Part shown: piece after piece, positions 25,914 through 36,708 of the stretch
How positions within the stretch are numbered: position 1 is the first letter of the stretch
Layout: every line of letters starts with the position of its first letter
NCBI RefSeq assembly: GCF_024499015.1
Contig: NZ_CP098604.1
Location: 1,302,001 to 1,366,000, forward strand
Source: Xanthomonas hortorum pv. pelargonii
Lineage (GTDB): Bacteria > Pseudomonadota > Gammaproteobacteria > Xanthomonadales > Xanthomonadaceae
Length of the DNA stretch: 64,000 nucleotides
Direction of reading: 5' to 3'
The notes under the pieces: generated by a model
The model's input: the letters and a program-made list of their open reading frames with translations, nothing else
The model's database searches: none
What the model was told of the DNA's origin: nothing
Made by a program: the position numbers and the translations under genes

Positions 25914-26513
25914 AAAGCTGGATTGGTCGGCGTGCTGGTTGCAGCATGCCGAGCGTCTACTTTGCGGCAGCGTGCCGGCATTAGCGTGGCGCTGCCACGT
26001 GACCGGAATGCATGCGCTCTCGGCTTCCAGTACGCGTGCATGCCGAGATACGTTGAGACTGAAGTAATCGGTGCTTCGATGAAATGCGGGAAGCCGCAAA
26101 GCCACGCCGATGCCCTGCCCAACGACGCCACGTTCGGCGAACTGCGGCGGAGTTTCGATCAGGTTCGCATCGCAACCTGCTGAGTTAATCGTGCTCCACC
26201 CACATTCGGTCTGCACTTATCTCCGCAGGCAGTTTCGTCATGCCATCAGCATCATGAGCGACGATGGAAAGATCGATAAAACAGGGCGAATGACGCGTTT
26301 TTCATAAAGTCATTCTCAAATCTGATAAGCCATCAGCGCATTTGAAGGTAGCGTGCATTGCCATGTCTGCCAGTGTGCAGTCAGATGGGATGCCACGCTG
26401 TCGATACAGAAAACAGTGTCGACGCACTGCTCTTTACTTTGCAGCAACACTGTTGTTATCCGGATGGCACGGATTTACGTGACCGCCCGATACCGCCACC
26501 ACAGGACTCCTGC
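25914..26513. other. 600-base interval without a credible gene
   Basis: No frame looks coding. The first 300 bases have ordinary GC content. From about 26200 to 26350 the DNA is AT-rich and holds an inverted repeat AATGAC (26289-26294) / GTCATT (26309-26314). A promoter for the downstream ssu genes is most likely here or closer to ssuE, but no confident -35/-10 pair or CysB-type site can be called. Confidence 0.5.
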
Positions 26514-27077
26514 ATGCGCACTCCGTTGAATGTCGTTGCCGTTTCCGGCGGCACCTCGCGCCCTTCTCGCAGCCTTGCGTTGGCTGAGGCAACGCTTGCC
26601 GAACTTGCGCGACGACTGCCGATCAAACCCAGCATTCTCCAACTCGGCGATATCGCCCGGCCGCTAGGCGCGGCGCTGTGGCGCAGCGAATTGGATGAGA
26701 CGACCGAACAGGCGTTACGCCAGATCGAATCGGCCGACCTGCTGCTGGTCGTCGCACCGGTGTATCGCGGCTCCTATCCAGGCCTGCTCAAGCATCTGTT
26801 CGATCTGATCGACATCAACGCGCTGATCGACACACCGATCCTGCTCGCTGCCACCGGCGGCAGCGAGCGGCACGCACTTGTGATCGACCATCAACTGCGC
26901 CCGCTGTTCGCCTTCTTCCAGGCATTGACCTTGCCGATCGGCATCTACGCCACCGAGACCGATTTCCAGGAGTACCGCGTGGTCAATCCGGCCCTGCGTC
27001 AACGCATCGAACTGGCCGCCGAACGCGCCGCAGGCGTACTCGGCGCACGCCCCGACGCGCTGCGTCGCATTGCCTGA
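26514..27077 (+). CDS. ssuE: NADPH-dependent FMN reductase (SsuE/MsuE-like)
   Basis: A 187-residue flavodoxin-like reductase that supplies FMNH2 to the sulfonate monooxygenase. The start is the ATG at 26514 with AGGA upstream; the longer reading back to 26358 has no protein pattern. Features are the FMN phosphate loop VVAVSGGTSRPSRS, LLLVVAPVYRGSYPGLLKHLFDLID and the LLAATGGSERHA segment, all typical of MsuE/SsuE. It heads the ssu cluster, 265 bases before ssuD, with a repeat in between, so ssuD may have an additional promoter. Confidence 0.9.
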   Translation: MRTPLNVVAVSGGTSRPSRSLALAEATLAELARRLPIKPSILQLGDIARPLGAALWRSELDETTEQALRQIESADLLLVVAPVYRGSYPGLLKHLFDLIDINALIDTPILLAATGGSERHALVIDHQLRPLFAFFQALTLPIGIYATETDFQEYRVVNPALRQRIELAAERAAGVLGARPDALRRIA

Positions 27078-27230
27078 GCAAATCCTGCATGCGCAAGTGC
27101 GAGCTCTGATAGATCAGCCGTTTATTACGTCCCCGCGCACGTAATTACGGACTATTCCTGCAAAGAACTCGCCTAGCACACGTACGCATAGATGCGATGG
27201 CTACCGCAACGAATTGGCCCCTTCTACTCC

Positions 27231-27320
27231 CCACACGGATGTGCGGCTCCTGCGACGGACTCGCCCGATCCAATCCCCGCACATGGATGTGCGGGCTCCT
27301 GCGAGGGACTCGCACCGAAT
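27231..27320. repeat. Two tandem copies of a hairpin repeat upstream of ssuD
   Basis: Copy A starts near 27231 (CCACACGGATGTGCGG then CTCCTGCGACGGACTCGC) and copy B near 27276 (CCCGCACATGGATGTGCGGG then CTCCTGCGAGGGACTCGC). In copy B the arms CCCGCACAT and ATGTGCGGG pair perfectly around GG. The CATGGATG centre is the same as in the palindromes near 3.1, 55.4 and 63.5 kb, with different stem bases. Confidence 0.8.
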
Positions 27321-27342
27321 GCTCGCACCAAAGAGACCAACC

Positions 27343-28506
27343 ATGGACATGTTCTGGTTCATTCCCACCCACGGCGACAGCCGCTATCTGGGCACCAGCG
27401 CCGGCGCACGCCAGGTCAGCGCCGAGTACGTTACCCAGGTGGCGGTTGCGGCCGACACCCTTGGCTACGACGGTGTGCTGATTCCCACCGGGCGCTCCTG
27501 CGAAGACCCCTGGGTGGTCGCGTCCAGTCTGATCAACGCCACACGCCGGCTGAAGTTTCTGGTCGCGCTGCGCCCTGGCCTGATGGCGCCAGCGCTGGCC
27601 GCACGCATGGCCGCCAGTTTCGATCGGCTGTCCGGCGGGCGCCTGCTGGTGAACCTGGTCACCGGCGGCGACCGTGGCGAGCTGGAAGGCGATGGCGTGT
27701 TTCTCGACCACGCCGAGCGCTATGAAGCCTCGGCAGAATTCATCCGCATCTGGCGCGAGATCATCGCCCACAGCCACGCAGGCGACAGCTACGACTTCGA
27801 CGGCAAACATCTGCAAGTGAAGGCAGCCAAGCTGCTGTATCCCACCGTGCAGCAGCCGTATCCGCCGGTGTGGTTCGGCGGTTCTTCCGATGCTGCGCAC
27901 GAGTTGGCCGCCGAACAGGTCGATACCTATCTCACCTGGGGCGAGCCGCCGGAAGCGGTGGCGGAAAAGATCGCCTCGGTGCGCAGCAAGGCCGCCGCAC
28001 TTGGGCGCTCGCTCACCTTCGGCATCCGTCTGCATGTGATCGTGCGTGAGACCGATGAACAAGCGTGGGCGGCAGCGGAGTCGCTGATCAGTCACCTGGA
28101 CGATGACACCGTAGAGCGCGCCCAGAGTGCCTTCGCACGCATGGACTCGGTGGGCCAGCGGCGCATGGCCGCGCTGCACAGCAGCGGTCAGCGCCGCACC
28201 CGCGCCGATCTGGAAGTCAGCCCGAATCTGTGGGCCGGCGTCGGCCTGGTGCGTGGCGGGGCCGGCACCGCGCTGGTCGGCGACCCGCAGACCGTGGCCA
28301 AGCGCATCGAGGAATACGCAGCGCTCGGCATCGACACCTTCATCTTCTCCGGCTATCCGCATCTGGAGGAGGCCTACCGCTTCGCCGAGCTGGTGTTCCC
28401 GCTGCTGCCGCGCGCGCTCAAGCAGAAGCTGCCCGGGCAGGCCCTGAGCGGCCCCTTCGGCGAGGTCATCGCCAACACCATCGTGCCGCGCGCTGCGGCG
28501 CGCTGA
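27343..28506 (+). CDS. ssuD: FMNH2-dependent alkanesulfonate monooxygenase SsuD
   Basis: A 387-residue bacterial-luciferase-like monooxygenase that releases sulfite from alkanesulfonates to give the aldehyde. It begins [19 protein letters not shown] and carries SsuD-specific blocks: [78 protein letters not shown] and [15 protein letters not shown]. The start at 27343 is the first ATG that gives the family N-terminus. It is followed closely by ssuA, ssuC and ssuB, so reaction and uptake are encoded together. Confidence 0.94.
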   Translation: MDMFWFIPTHGDSRYLGTSAGARQVSAEYVTQVAVAADTLGYDGVLIPTGRSCEDPWVVASSLINATRRLKFLVALRPGLMAPALAARMAASFDRLSGGRLLVNLVTGGDRGELEGDGVFLDHAERYEASAEFIRIWREIIAHSHAGDSYDFDGKHLQVKAAKLLYPTVQQPYPPVWFGGSSDAAHELAAEQVDTYLTWGEPPEAVAEKIASVRSKAAALGRSLTFGIRLHVIVRETDEQAWAAAESLISHLDDDTVERAQSAFARMDSVGQRRMAALHSSGQRRTRADLEVSPNLWAGVGLVRGGAGTALVGDPQTVAKRIEEYAALGIDTFIFSGYPHLEEAYRFAELVFPLLPRALKQKLPGQALSGPFGEVIANTIVPRAAAR

Positions 28507-28517
28507 CTGGAGCATTT

Positions 28518-29522
28518 ATGAAGCGCCGCAACCTGCTGAAATTCGGAACCCTCGCCGGCGTCGCGCTCGGCGCCTCGCCGCTGTTGTCGAGCACCGCCCT
28601 TGCGCAAGCCAACGGTGCGGTTCCCAAACAACTGCGCCTGGACTACGCCTACTACTCGCCGACCTCGCTGGTGCTCAAGCACTTCGGCTGGCTGGAACAA
28701 GCGCTCAAGGCGCAGGGCACGCAAGTCAAATGGGTGCTGTCGGCCGGCAGCAATCGCGCGCTGGAATACCTGGGCGGCAACAGCATCGACTTCGGCAGCA
28801 CCGCCGGCCTGGCCTCGCTGCTGGCGCGCGCCAACGGCAATCCGATCAAGGCCGTGTACATCTACTCGCGCCCGGAATGGATTGCGCTGGCGGTGGGCAA
28901 GAACTCGCCCATCCGGCAGCTGACCGAACTCAAAGGCAAACGCATCGCTGCCACCAAGGGCACCGACGCCTACCTGTTCCTGCTGCGCGCGCTGCGGCAG
29001 GCCGGGTTGAGCAAGAACGCGGTGGAGATCGTCCATCTGCAGCATCCCGACGGGCGCACCGCGCTCGAACGCGGCGATGTGGACGCGTGGTCCGGCCTGG
29101 ACCCGCACCTCGCCGCGAGCCAGATCGAGGCCGGCACGCGGTTGATCTACCGCAACGTCGCCTTCAATTCCCGTGGCTTCTTGAATGTCAGCGAGACCTT
29201 CGCGGCCGCTTACCCCGATCAGATTCCGCTGGTGATCCAGGCCTACGAAAAAGCGCGCAAATGGGCGATCGCCCACCCCGACGAACTTGCCGCGCTGATC
29301 GCCACCGAGGCCCGGTTGTCACCCCAGGTCGCCACGCTACAGCTGCAGCGCACCGACCTGCGCAATCCGGTGATTGGCCCCGAAGAGCGGGCGGCGCTGC
29401 AGAGCGCGGCGCCCATCCTGCTGGAAGAAGGCCTGGTCCGGCCCGGCACCGATCTGAGCAAGGTGCTGGCCGCACTGATCGATCCCAGTTACGCCACACG
29501 CGCACGTGTGGCGCAGGGCTGA
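28518..29522 (+). CDS. ssuA: Aliphatic sulfonate ABC transporter, substrate-binding protein SsuA
   Basis: A 334-residue periplasmic binding protein. The N-terminus MKRRNLLKFGTLAGVALGAS looks like a twin-arginine signal, cut near ALA-Q. The mature protein has the SsuA/TauA-type fold: LRLDYAYYSPTSLVLKHFGWLE, WVLSAGSNRALEYLGGNSIDFGS, GKRIAATKGTDAYLFLLRAL and DVDAWSGLDPHLA. It binds alkanesulfonates and delivers them to SsuC. It lies 11 bases after ssuD and 8 before ssuC. Confidence 0.92.
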   Translation: MKRRNLLKFGTLAGVALGASPLLSSTALAQANGAVPKQLRLDYAYYSPTSLVLKHFGWLEQALKAQGTQVKWVLSAGSNRALEYLGGNSIDFGSTAGLASLLARANGNPIKAVYIYSRPEWIALAVGKNSPIRQLTELKGKRIAATKGTDAYLFLLRALRQAGLSKNAVEIVHLQHPDGRTALERGDVDAWSGLDPHLAASQIEAGTRLIYRNVAFNSRGFLNVSETFAAAYPDQIPLVIQAYEKARKWAIAHPDELAALIATEARLSPQVATLQLQRTDLRNPVIGPEERAALQSAAPILLEEGLVRPGTDLSKVLAALIDPSYATRARVAQG

Positions 29523-29530
29523 GCGCGGCG

Positions 29531-30381
29531 ATGAACGACACCTCCTTGCGCGTTGCGCGCAGCTTATCGACCACGACGCCGTCGCGACTGCAACTCAGAC
29601 TGCCGGCCAGCAGCCTCGGCTGGCTGTTGCCATTGAGCTTCTTCGGCGCGCTCGAAATCGCCTCGGCGCTCGGCTGGACACCGCGCTACCTGCTGCCGCC
29701 GCCAAGCCAGATCCTGACCACGCTGGCAGACGAGGCCGGCCGCGGGCTGGCCAGCCATATCGGCGCCAGCGTGTTGCGGGTGCTGGCCGGCTTCGCTATC
29801 GGCGCCGGCCTGGGCTTGCTGATCGGCGTTGGGGTTGGACTGAGCCGCTGGCTGGAACAGCTGATCGACCCCAGCTTCCAGGCACTGCGCGCGGTGCCCA
29901 GCCTGGCCTGGGTACCGTTGCTGTTGCTGTGGATGGGCATCGACGAGGCACCGAAGATCACCCTGGTCGCCATCGGCGCGTTCTTCCCGGTGTATCTGGG
30001 CGTGGTCAGCGGCCTGCGCCAGGTCGACCGCACGCTGGTGGAACTGGGCGAAAGCTACGGCCTGTCCAAACCGCGCCTGGTGCGGCGGATCCTGCTGCCG
30101 GCGGCGCTGCCGTCGATCTTCACCGGGCTGCGCACCAGCCTGAGTCTGGCCTGGATGTTTCTGGTGGCCGCCGAATTGATTGCCGCCACGCGAGGGCTGG
30201 GCTATCTGCTCAGCGACGGGCGCGAAACCTCGCGGCCGGATATCGTGATCGGTGCGATCGTGCTGCTGGCCTTGCTCGGCAAACTCAGCGACAGCCTGCT
30301 CAAGGCGATCGAATCGCGCACGCTGCGCTGGCGCGACAACCTGCAGAACCGCAGCGCGCCTGGTCACGCAGGAAACCACAC

Positions 30382-30385
<4 letters not shown>
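29531..30385 (+). CDS. ssuC: Aliphatic sulfonate ABC transporter, permease SsuC
   Basis: A 284-residue inner-membrane permease with about six helices after a short cytoplasmic lead (LGWLLPLSFFGALEIAS is the first). The binding-protein-dependent transport loop reads ELGESYGLSKPRLVRRILLPAALPSIFTGLR, the EAA motif that contacts the ATPase. Its GTGA end overlaps the ssuB start by four bases, so the two are coupled. Confidence 0.92.
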
Positions 30386-31140
<755 letters not shown>

Positions 31141-31408
31141 AGATGATCAGGCGCGAGAGCGGCCGTCGGCCGGCCTTGGACAAGTCGCAGACAACGTCAT
31201 GCAAGCGTGGCACATGAGATTCCAAGTACCGTGCATGCCGATCTGATGAGCGCACAGTCGTTTTGCTCGCCACGCCTGACGCGTCTGCCGAACTGGAATG
31301 CAGGCGCAAGACCCTGCTTGGCTGCCGCCCCGATCATCAGCACTCAACACTTGCTACTGGTCAACCCGCACTGACCGCACTGTTTCCCATCCGACAAGGC
31401 CATCGCGC

Positions 31409-32596
31409 ATGACGAGCCTCCCACCACAACCGTCCGTGCTCACTCCGCTGCAGACCGCTCAGCGCCTGGCGGCCGAATTCGCCGAGACCGCGATCGAACG
31501 CGATGCACGCGGCGGCACGCCCAAGGCCGAACGCGATGCATTGCGAGCCAGCGGACTGCTCGCGCTGAGCATTCCCGTGCAGTACGGCGGCCTTGGCGCC
31601 AGCTGGAGCGAGGTGCTGCAGATCGTGCGCGCATTCGCCAAGGTCGACAGCTCCATCGCGCATGTCTTCGGCTTCCATCATTTGATGCTGGCCACCGTAC
31701 GCCTGTTCGGCCAGCCAGCGCAGTGGCAGCCGTGGCTGGAACAGACCGCGCGCGCGCACTGGTTCTGGGGCAACGCACTCAATCCGCTGGATACCCGCAC
31801 CGTCGCCGTGCACCAAGACGGCTGGCGCGAGTTCTCCGGCAAAAAGAGTTTCTGTTCCGGTGCCATCGACTCGCAGATGCTGATCGCCTCCGCATTGGAC
31901 GAACGCAGCGGCAAACTGTTGATCGGCGCCATTCCCACCACGCGCAGCGGCATCACGCTGGGCCACGACTGGGACAACATCGGCCAGCGTCAGACCGACA
32001 GCGGCAGCGCCACCTTCGAACGCGTGCGCGTGGAAGAAAGCGAACTATTGCTCGATCCCGGCCCCTTGAGCACACCGTTCGCCTGTCTGCGCCCGTTGAT
32101 CGCGCAGTTGCTGTTCGCGCATCTGTTCCTGGGGATTGCCGAGGGTGCGTTCGAAGAAGCGCGCACCTACACCCTGACCCAAGCTCGCGCCTGGCATCGC
32201 TCCGGTGTCGAACAGGCCAGCGAGGACCCCTACATCCTGGCCCATTACGGCGAGTTCTGGCTGGGCCTGGAAAGTGCCCGGCTACTCACCGGTCGCGCCG
32301 CCGAACTGCTCGATGCCGCCTGGCGCAAGGAACACGCACTGAGCAGCGACGAACGCACGCAGGTCGCGTTGGCGGTGGCTGCCGCCAAGGTCGCCACCAC
32401 CCGTGTCGGGCTGGAGGTCTGCAGCAAGCTGTTCGAAGTCACCGGCGCGCGCGCCACCCACGCCGCGCTGCGGCTGGACCGCTACTGGCGCAACCTGCGT
32501 ACCCAGACGCTGCACGACCCGGTCGATTACAAGCTGCGCGAACTCGGCGAATGGGCGCTGTGCCAGCAGCCGCCGACACCCAGCTTCTATTCCTGA
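31409..32596 (+). CDS. SfnB/DszC-like flavin-dependent acyl-CoA-dehydrogenase-fold enzyme
   Basis: A 395-residue protein of the acyl-CoA dehydrogenase fold. It has LRASGLLALSIPVQYGGLGASWSEV, DSSIAHVFGFHHLML and a C-terminal helical bundle. It also shows WFWGNALNPLDTRT and SGKKSFCSGAIDS, as in the SfnB/DszC family of FMNH2-dependent sulfur-acquisition monooxygenases rather than true acyl-CoA dehydrogenases. The start is ATG 31409. It is 268 bases after ssuB and in the same direction, and SsuE could provide FMNH2. Dimethyl sulfone or another organosulfur compound is a plausible substrate. The last codons lie in a perfect 15-bp tandem duplication. Confidence 0.85.
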   Translation: MTSLPPQPSVLTPLQTAQRLAAEFAETAIERDARGGTPKAERDALRASGLLALSIPVQYGGLGASWSEVLQIVRAFAKVDSSIAHVFGFHHLMLATVRLFGQPAQWQPWLEQTARAHWFWGNALNPLDTRTVAVHQDGWREFSGKKSFCSGAIDSQMLIASALDERSGKLLIGAIPTTRSGITLGHDWDNIGQRQTDSGSATFERVRVEESELLLDPGPLSTPFACLRPLIAQLLFAHLFLGIAEGAFEEARTYTLTQARAWHRSGVEQASEDPYILAHYGEFWLGLESARLLTGRAAELLDAAWRKEHALSSDERTQVALAVAAAKVATTRVGLEVCSKLFEVTGARATHAALRLDRYWRNLRTQTLHDPVDYKLRELGEWALCQQPPTPSFYS

Positions 32597-32614
32597 GTGT
32601 TCTATTCCTGAGTG
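32585..32614. repeat. Perfect 15-bp tandem duplication over a stop codon
   Basis: TTCTATTCCTGAGTG occurs at 32585-32599 and again at 32600-32614. The first copy holds the TGA stop of the SfnB-like gene, so the duplication leaves the protein unchanged. Confidence 0.9.
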
Positions 32615-32760
32615 CGCTGATGTTTCGCCTGCATCCACGCACTCGTTGTGTCAGCCGCGCTTGGTTGCTTGAACGTGATGCGGCGATAGCGACCAACCGC
32701 TCATTCAACGCACGCGCCACTGCGCACTGCAGCGATCGGTCTTTCAGCAACGCGCATGCC

Positions 32761-33255
32761 TCAGCGCCGGCGATAATCCACATAATCGAACGCGAACGCA
32801 TGGCGGGCATCGGCCGTGTGTCGCTCGCGCTGTACCGGTTCCCACACGGCCGGGTCGATCGGCGGAAAGTGGGTGTCGGCCTGCTCCACGATCGTGGCGA
32901 CCTCGGTGACGGCCATAACATCCGCCAGTTCCATCGTCAGGCGATACACCTCGCCACCGCCGATGACGCACAGCTCCTGCGCACCGGATGCATCGGCCTG
33001 CGCGATCGCCTCATCGACCGAAGCCACCGCCTGCATACCCTCGAACGGCACCTGCGCGGAACGCGTCAGCACCAGGTTCAAGCGCCCCGGCAACGCACGC
33101 CCCAAGGACTGCGCGGTCTTGCGCCCCATCAGGATCGGCTTGCCTAACGTCAGCGCCTTGAAGCGCTTGAGATCATCCGGCAATTTCCACGGCAATTCGT
33201 TATCGCGGCCAATGGCATTGTTGCGGTCGAAGGCGACGATCAGGGTGATTTTCAT
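32761..33255 (-). CDS. folA: Dihydrofolate reductase
   Basis: A 164-residue enzyme that reduces dihydrofolate with NADPH. Landmarks are MKITLIVAFDRNNAIGRDNELPWKLP, the catalytic acid Asp27 in LPWKLPDDLKRFK, the NADPH motif PILMGRKTAQSLG, VIGGGEVYRL and THFPPID. Length is as expected (E. coli 159). It follows thyA on the same strand by 44 bases; the pair recycles the dihydrofolate made by thymidylate synthase. Confidence 0.95.
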   Translation of the reverse strand: MKITLIVAFDRNNAIGRDNELPWKLPDDLKRFKALTLGKPILMGRKTAQSLGRALPGRLNLVLTRSAQVPFEGMQAVASVDEAIAQADASGAQELCVIGGGEVYRLTMELADVMAVTEVATIVEQADTHFPPIDPAVWEPVQRERHTADARHAFAFDYVDYRRR

Positions 33256-33299
33256 ACCTCAGCATACAGCGCAGGCAGGCTGCATCATGCGACCGCCGC

Positions 33300-34094
33300 T
33301 CACACCGCAACCGGTGCCTTGATCGCCGGATGCGGGTCGTAACCGGCGATGGCGATGTCGGCGAAGCGGAACGCGAACAGATCGGTCACCTCCGGATTCA
33401 GGCGCAAGCTGGGCAGCGCGCGCGGTGTGCGCGTCAGCTGCTCGCGTGCCTGATCGAAGTGATTCGAATACAGGTGCGCATCGCCCAAGGTATGCACGAA
33501 ATCGCCCACGCCCAGGCCGGTGGCCTGCGCCACCATATGCGTCAGCAGTGCATAGCTTGCGATATTGAATGGCACGCCGAGAAAGATATCGCCGCTGCGC
33601 TGATACAGCTGGCAGCTGAGCTTGCCGTTCACCACATAGAACTGGAACAGGCTGTGGCACGGCATCAGCGCCATCTGCGGTAGCTCGCCCACGTTCCAGG
33701 CGCTGATCACCAGCCGGCGCGAATCCGGGTTGCGCTTGATCTCGTCCACCAGCCATTGCATCTGGTCGATTTCCACACCATCCGGGCCGGTCCAGCGCCG
33801 CCACTGCTTGCCGTAGACCGGGCCGAGATTGCCATCGGCATCGGCCCATTCGTCCCAGATGCGGACCTGGTTGTCCTTGAGATAGCCAATGTTGGTGTCG
33901 CCCTGCAGAAACCACAGCAGCTCGTGGATGATCGAGCGCACGTGCAGCTTCTTGGTGGTGACCAGCGGAAAGCCGTCGTTGAGGTCGAAGCGCATCTGCC
34001 AGCCGAACACGCTACGCGTACCGGTGCCGGTGCGATCGGACTTCTCCGCGCCGTGTTCCAGCACATGCTGCAGCAGGTCCAGATACGGCTTCAC
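33300..34094 (-). CDS. thyA: Thymidylate synthase ThyA
   Basis: A 264-residue enzyme, exactly the length of E. coli ThyA, making dTMP from dUMP and methylene-tetrahydrofolate. It starts at the GTG at 34094 ([14 protein letters not shown]), which overlaps the lgt stop as GTGA. The catalytic Cys146 lies in [47 protein letters not shown] and DAHLYSNH are intact. Order lgt-thyA-folA is on the minus strand. Confidence 0.96.
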   Translation of the reverse strand: MKPYLDLLQHVLEHGAEKSDRTGTGTRSVFGWQMRFDLNDGFPLVTTKKLHVRSIIHELLWFLQGDTNIGYLKDNQVRIWDEWADADGNLGPVYGKQWRRWTGPDGVEIDQMQWLVDEIKRNPDSRRLVISAWNVGELPQMALMPCHSLFQFYVVNGKLSCQLYQRSGDIFLGVPFNIASYALLTHMVAQATGLGVGDFVHTLGDAHLYSNHFDQAREQLTRTPRALPSLRLNPEVTDLFAFRFADIAIAGYDPHPAIKAPVAV

Positions 34095-34981
34095 TTGGCG
34101 GCTCCCGCCACGGCGGTGTCCCTCACCACCGGCTGCAACACCGGCGCGCGGCGCGACATCGCCAACAACACCAGCCCGCCGATGATCAACGGCAGGCTCA
34201 GGATCTGCCCCATCGTCAGCCAGTTGAAGGCCAGGTAGCCGATCGGCGCATCCGGCACGCGTACGAATTCCACGATGAAACGGAACACGCCATACAGCAG
34301 CGCGAACATCCCCGACACCGCATAACGCGCACGCGGCTTCAGCGAGAACGCCCACAACACCACGAACATCACCACGCCTTCCAGCGCCGCTTCGTACAGC
34401 TGCGAGGGATGGCGCGCGAACTGATTCAACGCACCGGTGGCGTACTGCGCCTGGATCTGGGCCGGCAACTGGCCGGCCAATTCCGGCGCAAGCGGGAAGA
34501 TCACGCCCCAGCCGGCCTGGGTGAACTTGCCCCACAACTCGCCGCCGACGAAATTGCCGAGCCTCCCGAAGCCCAGACCCAACGGCACCAGCGGCGCCAC
34601 GAAGTCCATCACGTCGAAGAAGTGCAGCCGGTGCTTGCGCGCCCACAGCCCGCAGGCGATCAGCACGCCCAGCAGGCCGCCGTGGAAGCTCATGCCGCCT
34701 TGCCACACCTTGAACAGAATCAGCGGGTTGGCCAGCAAGCTGTCGAACGCATAGAACAGCATGTAGCCGATGCGCCCGCCCAGCACTACGCCAAGCATGC
34801 CGTAGAACAACAGGTCGGAAAATCCGTCCATGTCCACACCGGGCAGGCGGCCGCGCAGGATGCGCGAGCGGCCCAGCGCCCAGGCGGAGAAGAACGCGGC
34901 CAGGTACATCAACCCGTACCAGTGCACCTGCACCGGGCCAAGCGAGAAGGCGATGGGGTCGATGGCGTGCAGATAGATCAT
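34091..34981 (-). CDS. lgt: Prolipoprotein diacylglyceryl transferase
   Basis: A 296-residue inner-membrane enzyme that moves diacylglycerol from phosphatidylglycerol to the lipobox Cys of prolipoproteins. It has about seven hydrophobic segments. Functional residues are His100 in [13 protein letters not shown] and Arg140 in the Lgt signature [28 protein letters not shown] and [12 protein letters not shown] are also typical. Its stop overlaps the thyA start, a linkage seen in many proteobacteria. Confidence 0.95.
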   Translation of the reverse strand: MIYLHAIDPIAFSLGPVQVHWYGLMYLAAFFSAWALGRSRILRGRLPGVDMDGFSDLLFYGMLGVVLGGRIGYMLFYAFDSLLANPLILFKVWQGGMSFHGGLLGVLIACGLWARKHRLHFFDVMDFVAPLVPLGLGFGRLGNFVGGELWGKFTQAGWGVIFPLAPELAGQLPAQIQAQYATGALNQFARHPSQLYEAALEGVVMFVVLWAFSLKPRARYAVSGMFALLYGVFRFIVEFVRVPDAPIGYLAFNWLTMGQILSLPLIIGGLVLLAMSRRAPVLQPVVRDTAVAGAAK

Positions 34982-35035
34982 GCGGACCGCGGATCACAAA
35001 AAAGCGAGGCGTCTATTCTGACATCTCGCACGCGC

Positions 35036-35527
35036 TCAGCCTAAGAGCTGGGGACGATCGGGCAGCTCGTCTTCATGCTGCGCGTTTGCAGCGGCCGGGA
35101 AATGCTCGCTCAACAGCTCGGTCACCGCCTCGATCCCGGCCAGCACCGCCGCCTCATGCTCGCCTTCGCGCAGGAATTCCTGCATGCGCCTACACACCTC
35201 CGCCCACTGCGCATCCGGCACGCGGCTGCGCAGACCGCGGTCGGCGACCACTTCGATGGCGTGGTCGGCAAGCAGCAGATAGAGCAGCACCCCGTTATTG
35301 GCGTCGGTGTCCCAGGTGCGCAATTGCGCAAAGGCCTGCTCGGCACGCTGGCGCGCGGTGTGCCCCCGCCATAACGCGCTCAGCGGCAGATCGGCTTCCA
35401 CCGCCACCATGATCTGGCCGGTATGGGTGCGCTCGCTGGCTGCAACGGCTGCGGCAATCGCGTCCATGCAACTGGCCGGGAAACTACGCTGCGCCGAGGG
35501 CGCAAAGACATGCCTGAGCCAACGCAT
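35036..35527 (-). CDS. TPM-domain protein (soluble)
   Basis: A 163-residue protein with one TPM (TLP18.3/Psb32/MOLO-1) domain: IAAAVAASERTHTGQIMVAVEADLP, RQRAEQAFAQLRTWDTDANNGVLLYLLLADHAIEVVADRGL and a C-terminal helix with AEVCRRMQEFLREG. There is no signal peptide. The start at 35527 shares one base with the stop of the next TPM gene (TAATG), so the two are coupled. Function is unknown; relatives sit near LemA genes in many bacteria, as here. Confidence 0.82.
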   Translation of the reverse strand: MRWLRHVFAPSAQRSFPASCMDAIAAAVAASERTHTGQIMVAVEADLPLSALWRGHTARQRAEQAFAQLRTWDTDANNGVLLYLLLADHAIEVVADRGLRSRVPDAQWAEVCRRMQEFLREGEHEAAVLAGIEAVTELLSEHFPAAANAQHEDELPDRPQLLG

Positions 35528-36414
35528 TACCAGCTCCCCGAGGCGCCACCGCCTCCCGATGACCCGCCACCACCACCCCAACCGCCGCCGCCGAGCCCGC
35601 CACGGCCGCCGCCCCCAAATCCGCCGAACCCGCCGCCGCCCCAGCCACCGCCGCCGACGAAGCGTCCCGGCGAGCCGGATGCCAGGCCCGCCAGCAGCCC
35701 GATGACCGCAGCGCCAACGCTGGCGAACAACAGTGAAGTGAAGAGCAGTGCGGCACCGCCGGCTGCGACGCCGGTCAGCAACGCGCGCAGCGGCCGCGGC
35801 AGCGCACCGAGAATGCCGCGCGCCACTATCGCAACGACAAAGCCGATGAACAACGCCATGATCCAGCCGCCGCCATCGCCCGAGCCGCTATCGGCATGCC
35901 CGCTGACCGGAGCGGGCAAAGCCTCGCCCTCGATCAAACCGGCCAGCGTCGCAGTCGCAGCGCTGATGCCGCCGGCGTAGTCGCCCTCACGGAAGCGCGG
36001 TGCCAGATACTCCTGGATGATGCGGTTGGCCGTGATGTCGGGAATCGCGCCTTCCAGACCGTAACCGGGCTGGATCCGCACGCGGCGGTCGTCCTTGGCC
36101 ACCAGCAGCAACACACCGTCGTCCACGCCCTTGCGCCCAATCTTCCACTGGTCAAACACGCGCTGGGTGTACTGCTCGATCGCCTCCGGCTGGGTGGTCG
36201 GCACGATCAGAATCTGCAACTGCGCGCCCTTGCGCTGCTGCAAGGCCAGCGCCTGCTGCTCAAGCTGCTGGATCTGGGTGGCATCCAATGTGCCGGTGAC
36301 ATCGACCACTGGCGAGCGTAGCGGCGGAATCGCCGCTAGATCCTGCGCCAGCAGCGATGCCGGCAATAGCACTAGCGCCATCATCCACAACACCCACCTG
36401 TGCGTTTGCCGCAT
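35527..36414 (-). CDS. TPM-domain membrane protein with Gly-rich tail (YgcG-like)
   Basis: A 295-residue protein. It has a signal peptide (MALVLLPASLLAQ), a periplasmic TPM domain (VVDVTGTLDATQIQQLEQQALALQQRKGAQLQILIV, GRKGVDDGVLLLVAKDDRRVRIQPGYGLEGAIPD, FREGDYAGGISAATATL) and one or two membrane helices (GGGWIMALFIGFVVAIVARGI; AALLFTSLLFASVGAAVIGLLAG). A Gly-rich end of about 45 residues (GGGGWGGGGFGGFGGGG and similar) closes it, a pattern common in YgcG-type proteins. The LemA gene is just upstream. Its job is unknown; a role in envelope maintenance is often proposed. Confidence 0.88.
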   Translation of the reverse strand: MRQTHRWVLWMMALVLLPASLLAQDLAAIPPLRSPVVDVTGTLDATQIQQLEQQALALQQRKGAQLQILIVPTTQPEAIEQYTQRVFDQWKIGRKGVDDGVLLLVAKDDRRVRIQPGYGLEGAIPDITANRIIQEYLAPRFREGDYAGGISAATATLAGLIEGEALPAPVSGHADSGSGDGGGWIMALFIGFVVAIVARGILGALPRPLRALLTGVAAGGAALLFTSLLFASVGAAVIGLLAGLASGSPGRFVGGGGWGGGGFGGFGGGGRGGLGGGGWGGGGGSSGGGGASGSW

Positions 36415-36494
36415 TAGCTAACTCCTACCTGATGAGTACTGAAACTCAGCCGTTCCCTTCTCCCATCGGGAGAAGGTGCCCCAGAGGGGCGGAT

Positions 36495-36553
36495 GAGGGT
36501 ACGAGCGAAGCCTCGTGCAGTTAGACGACACAGAGGCTTCGCTCCGTACCCTC
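36495..36553. repeat. Palindromic element between lemA and the TPM genes
   Basis: GAGGGTACGAGCGAAGCCTC (36495-36514) is matched by its inverse at 36533-36553 with one extra C, around an 18-base centre. It is flanked by smaller hairpins (CTTCTCCC/GGGAGAAG just before; CCCTCTCCC...GGAGAGGGG just after). The 294 bases between the two genes hold only this element. Ends GAGGGTAC/GTACCCTC recur at 58523-58695. Confidence 0.8.
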
Positions 36554-36708
36554 ACCCCTCTCCCGCTGGAGAGGGGCTTGATGCCCAGCTTCTGAAAGTT
36601 GGTTGAGCAAGCGGACGATAGATAGATCGACATGGCTAACCTAACAATTGCCTCGACATGCCGTGCGGCCAACCCCGCAGTATTTGATGCTGCGCAAATC
36701 GCAATTAC

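Noticed and set aside
35570..35700. Plus-strand Pro-rich frame (35423-35980)
   Set aside because: It is the antisense of the Gly-rich tail of the TPM gene (GGC codons read as Pro).
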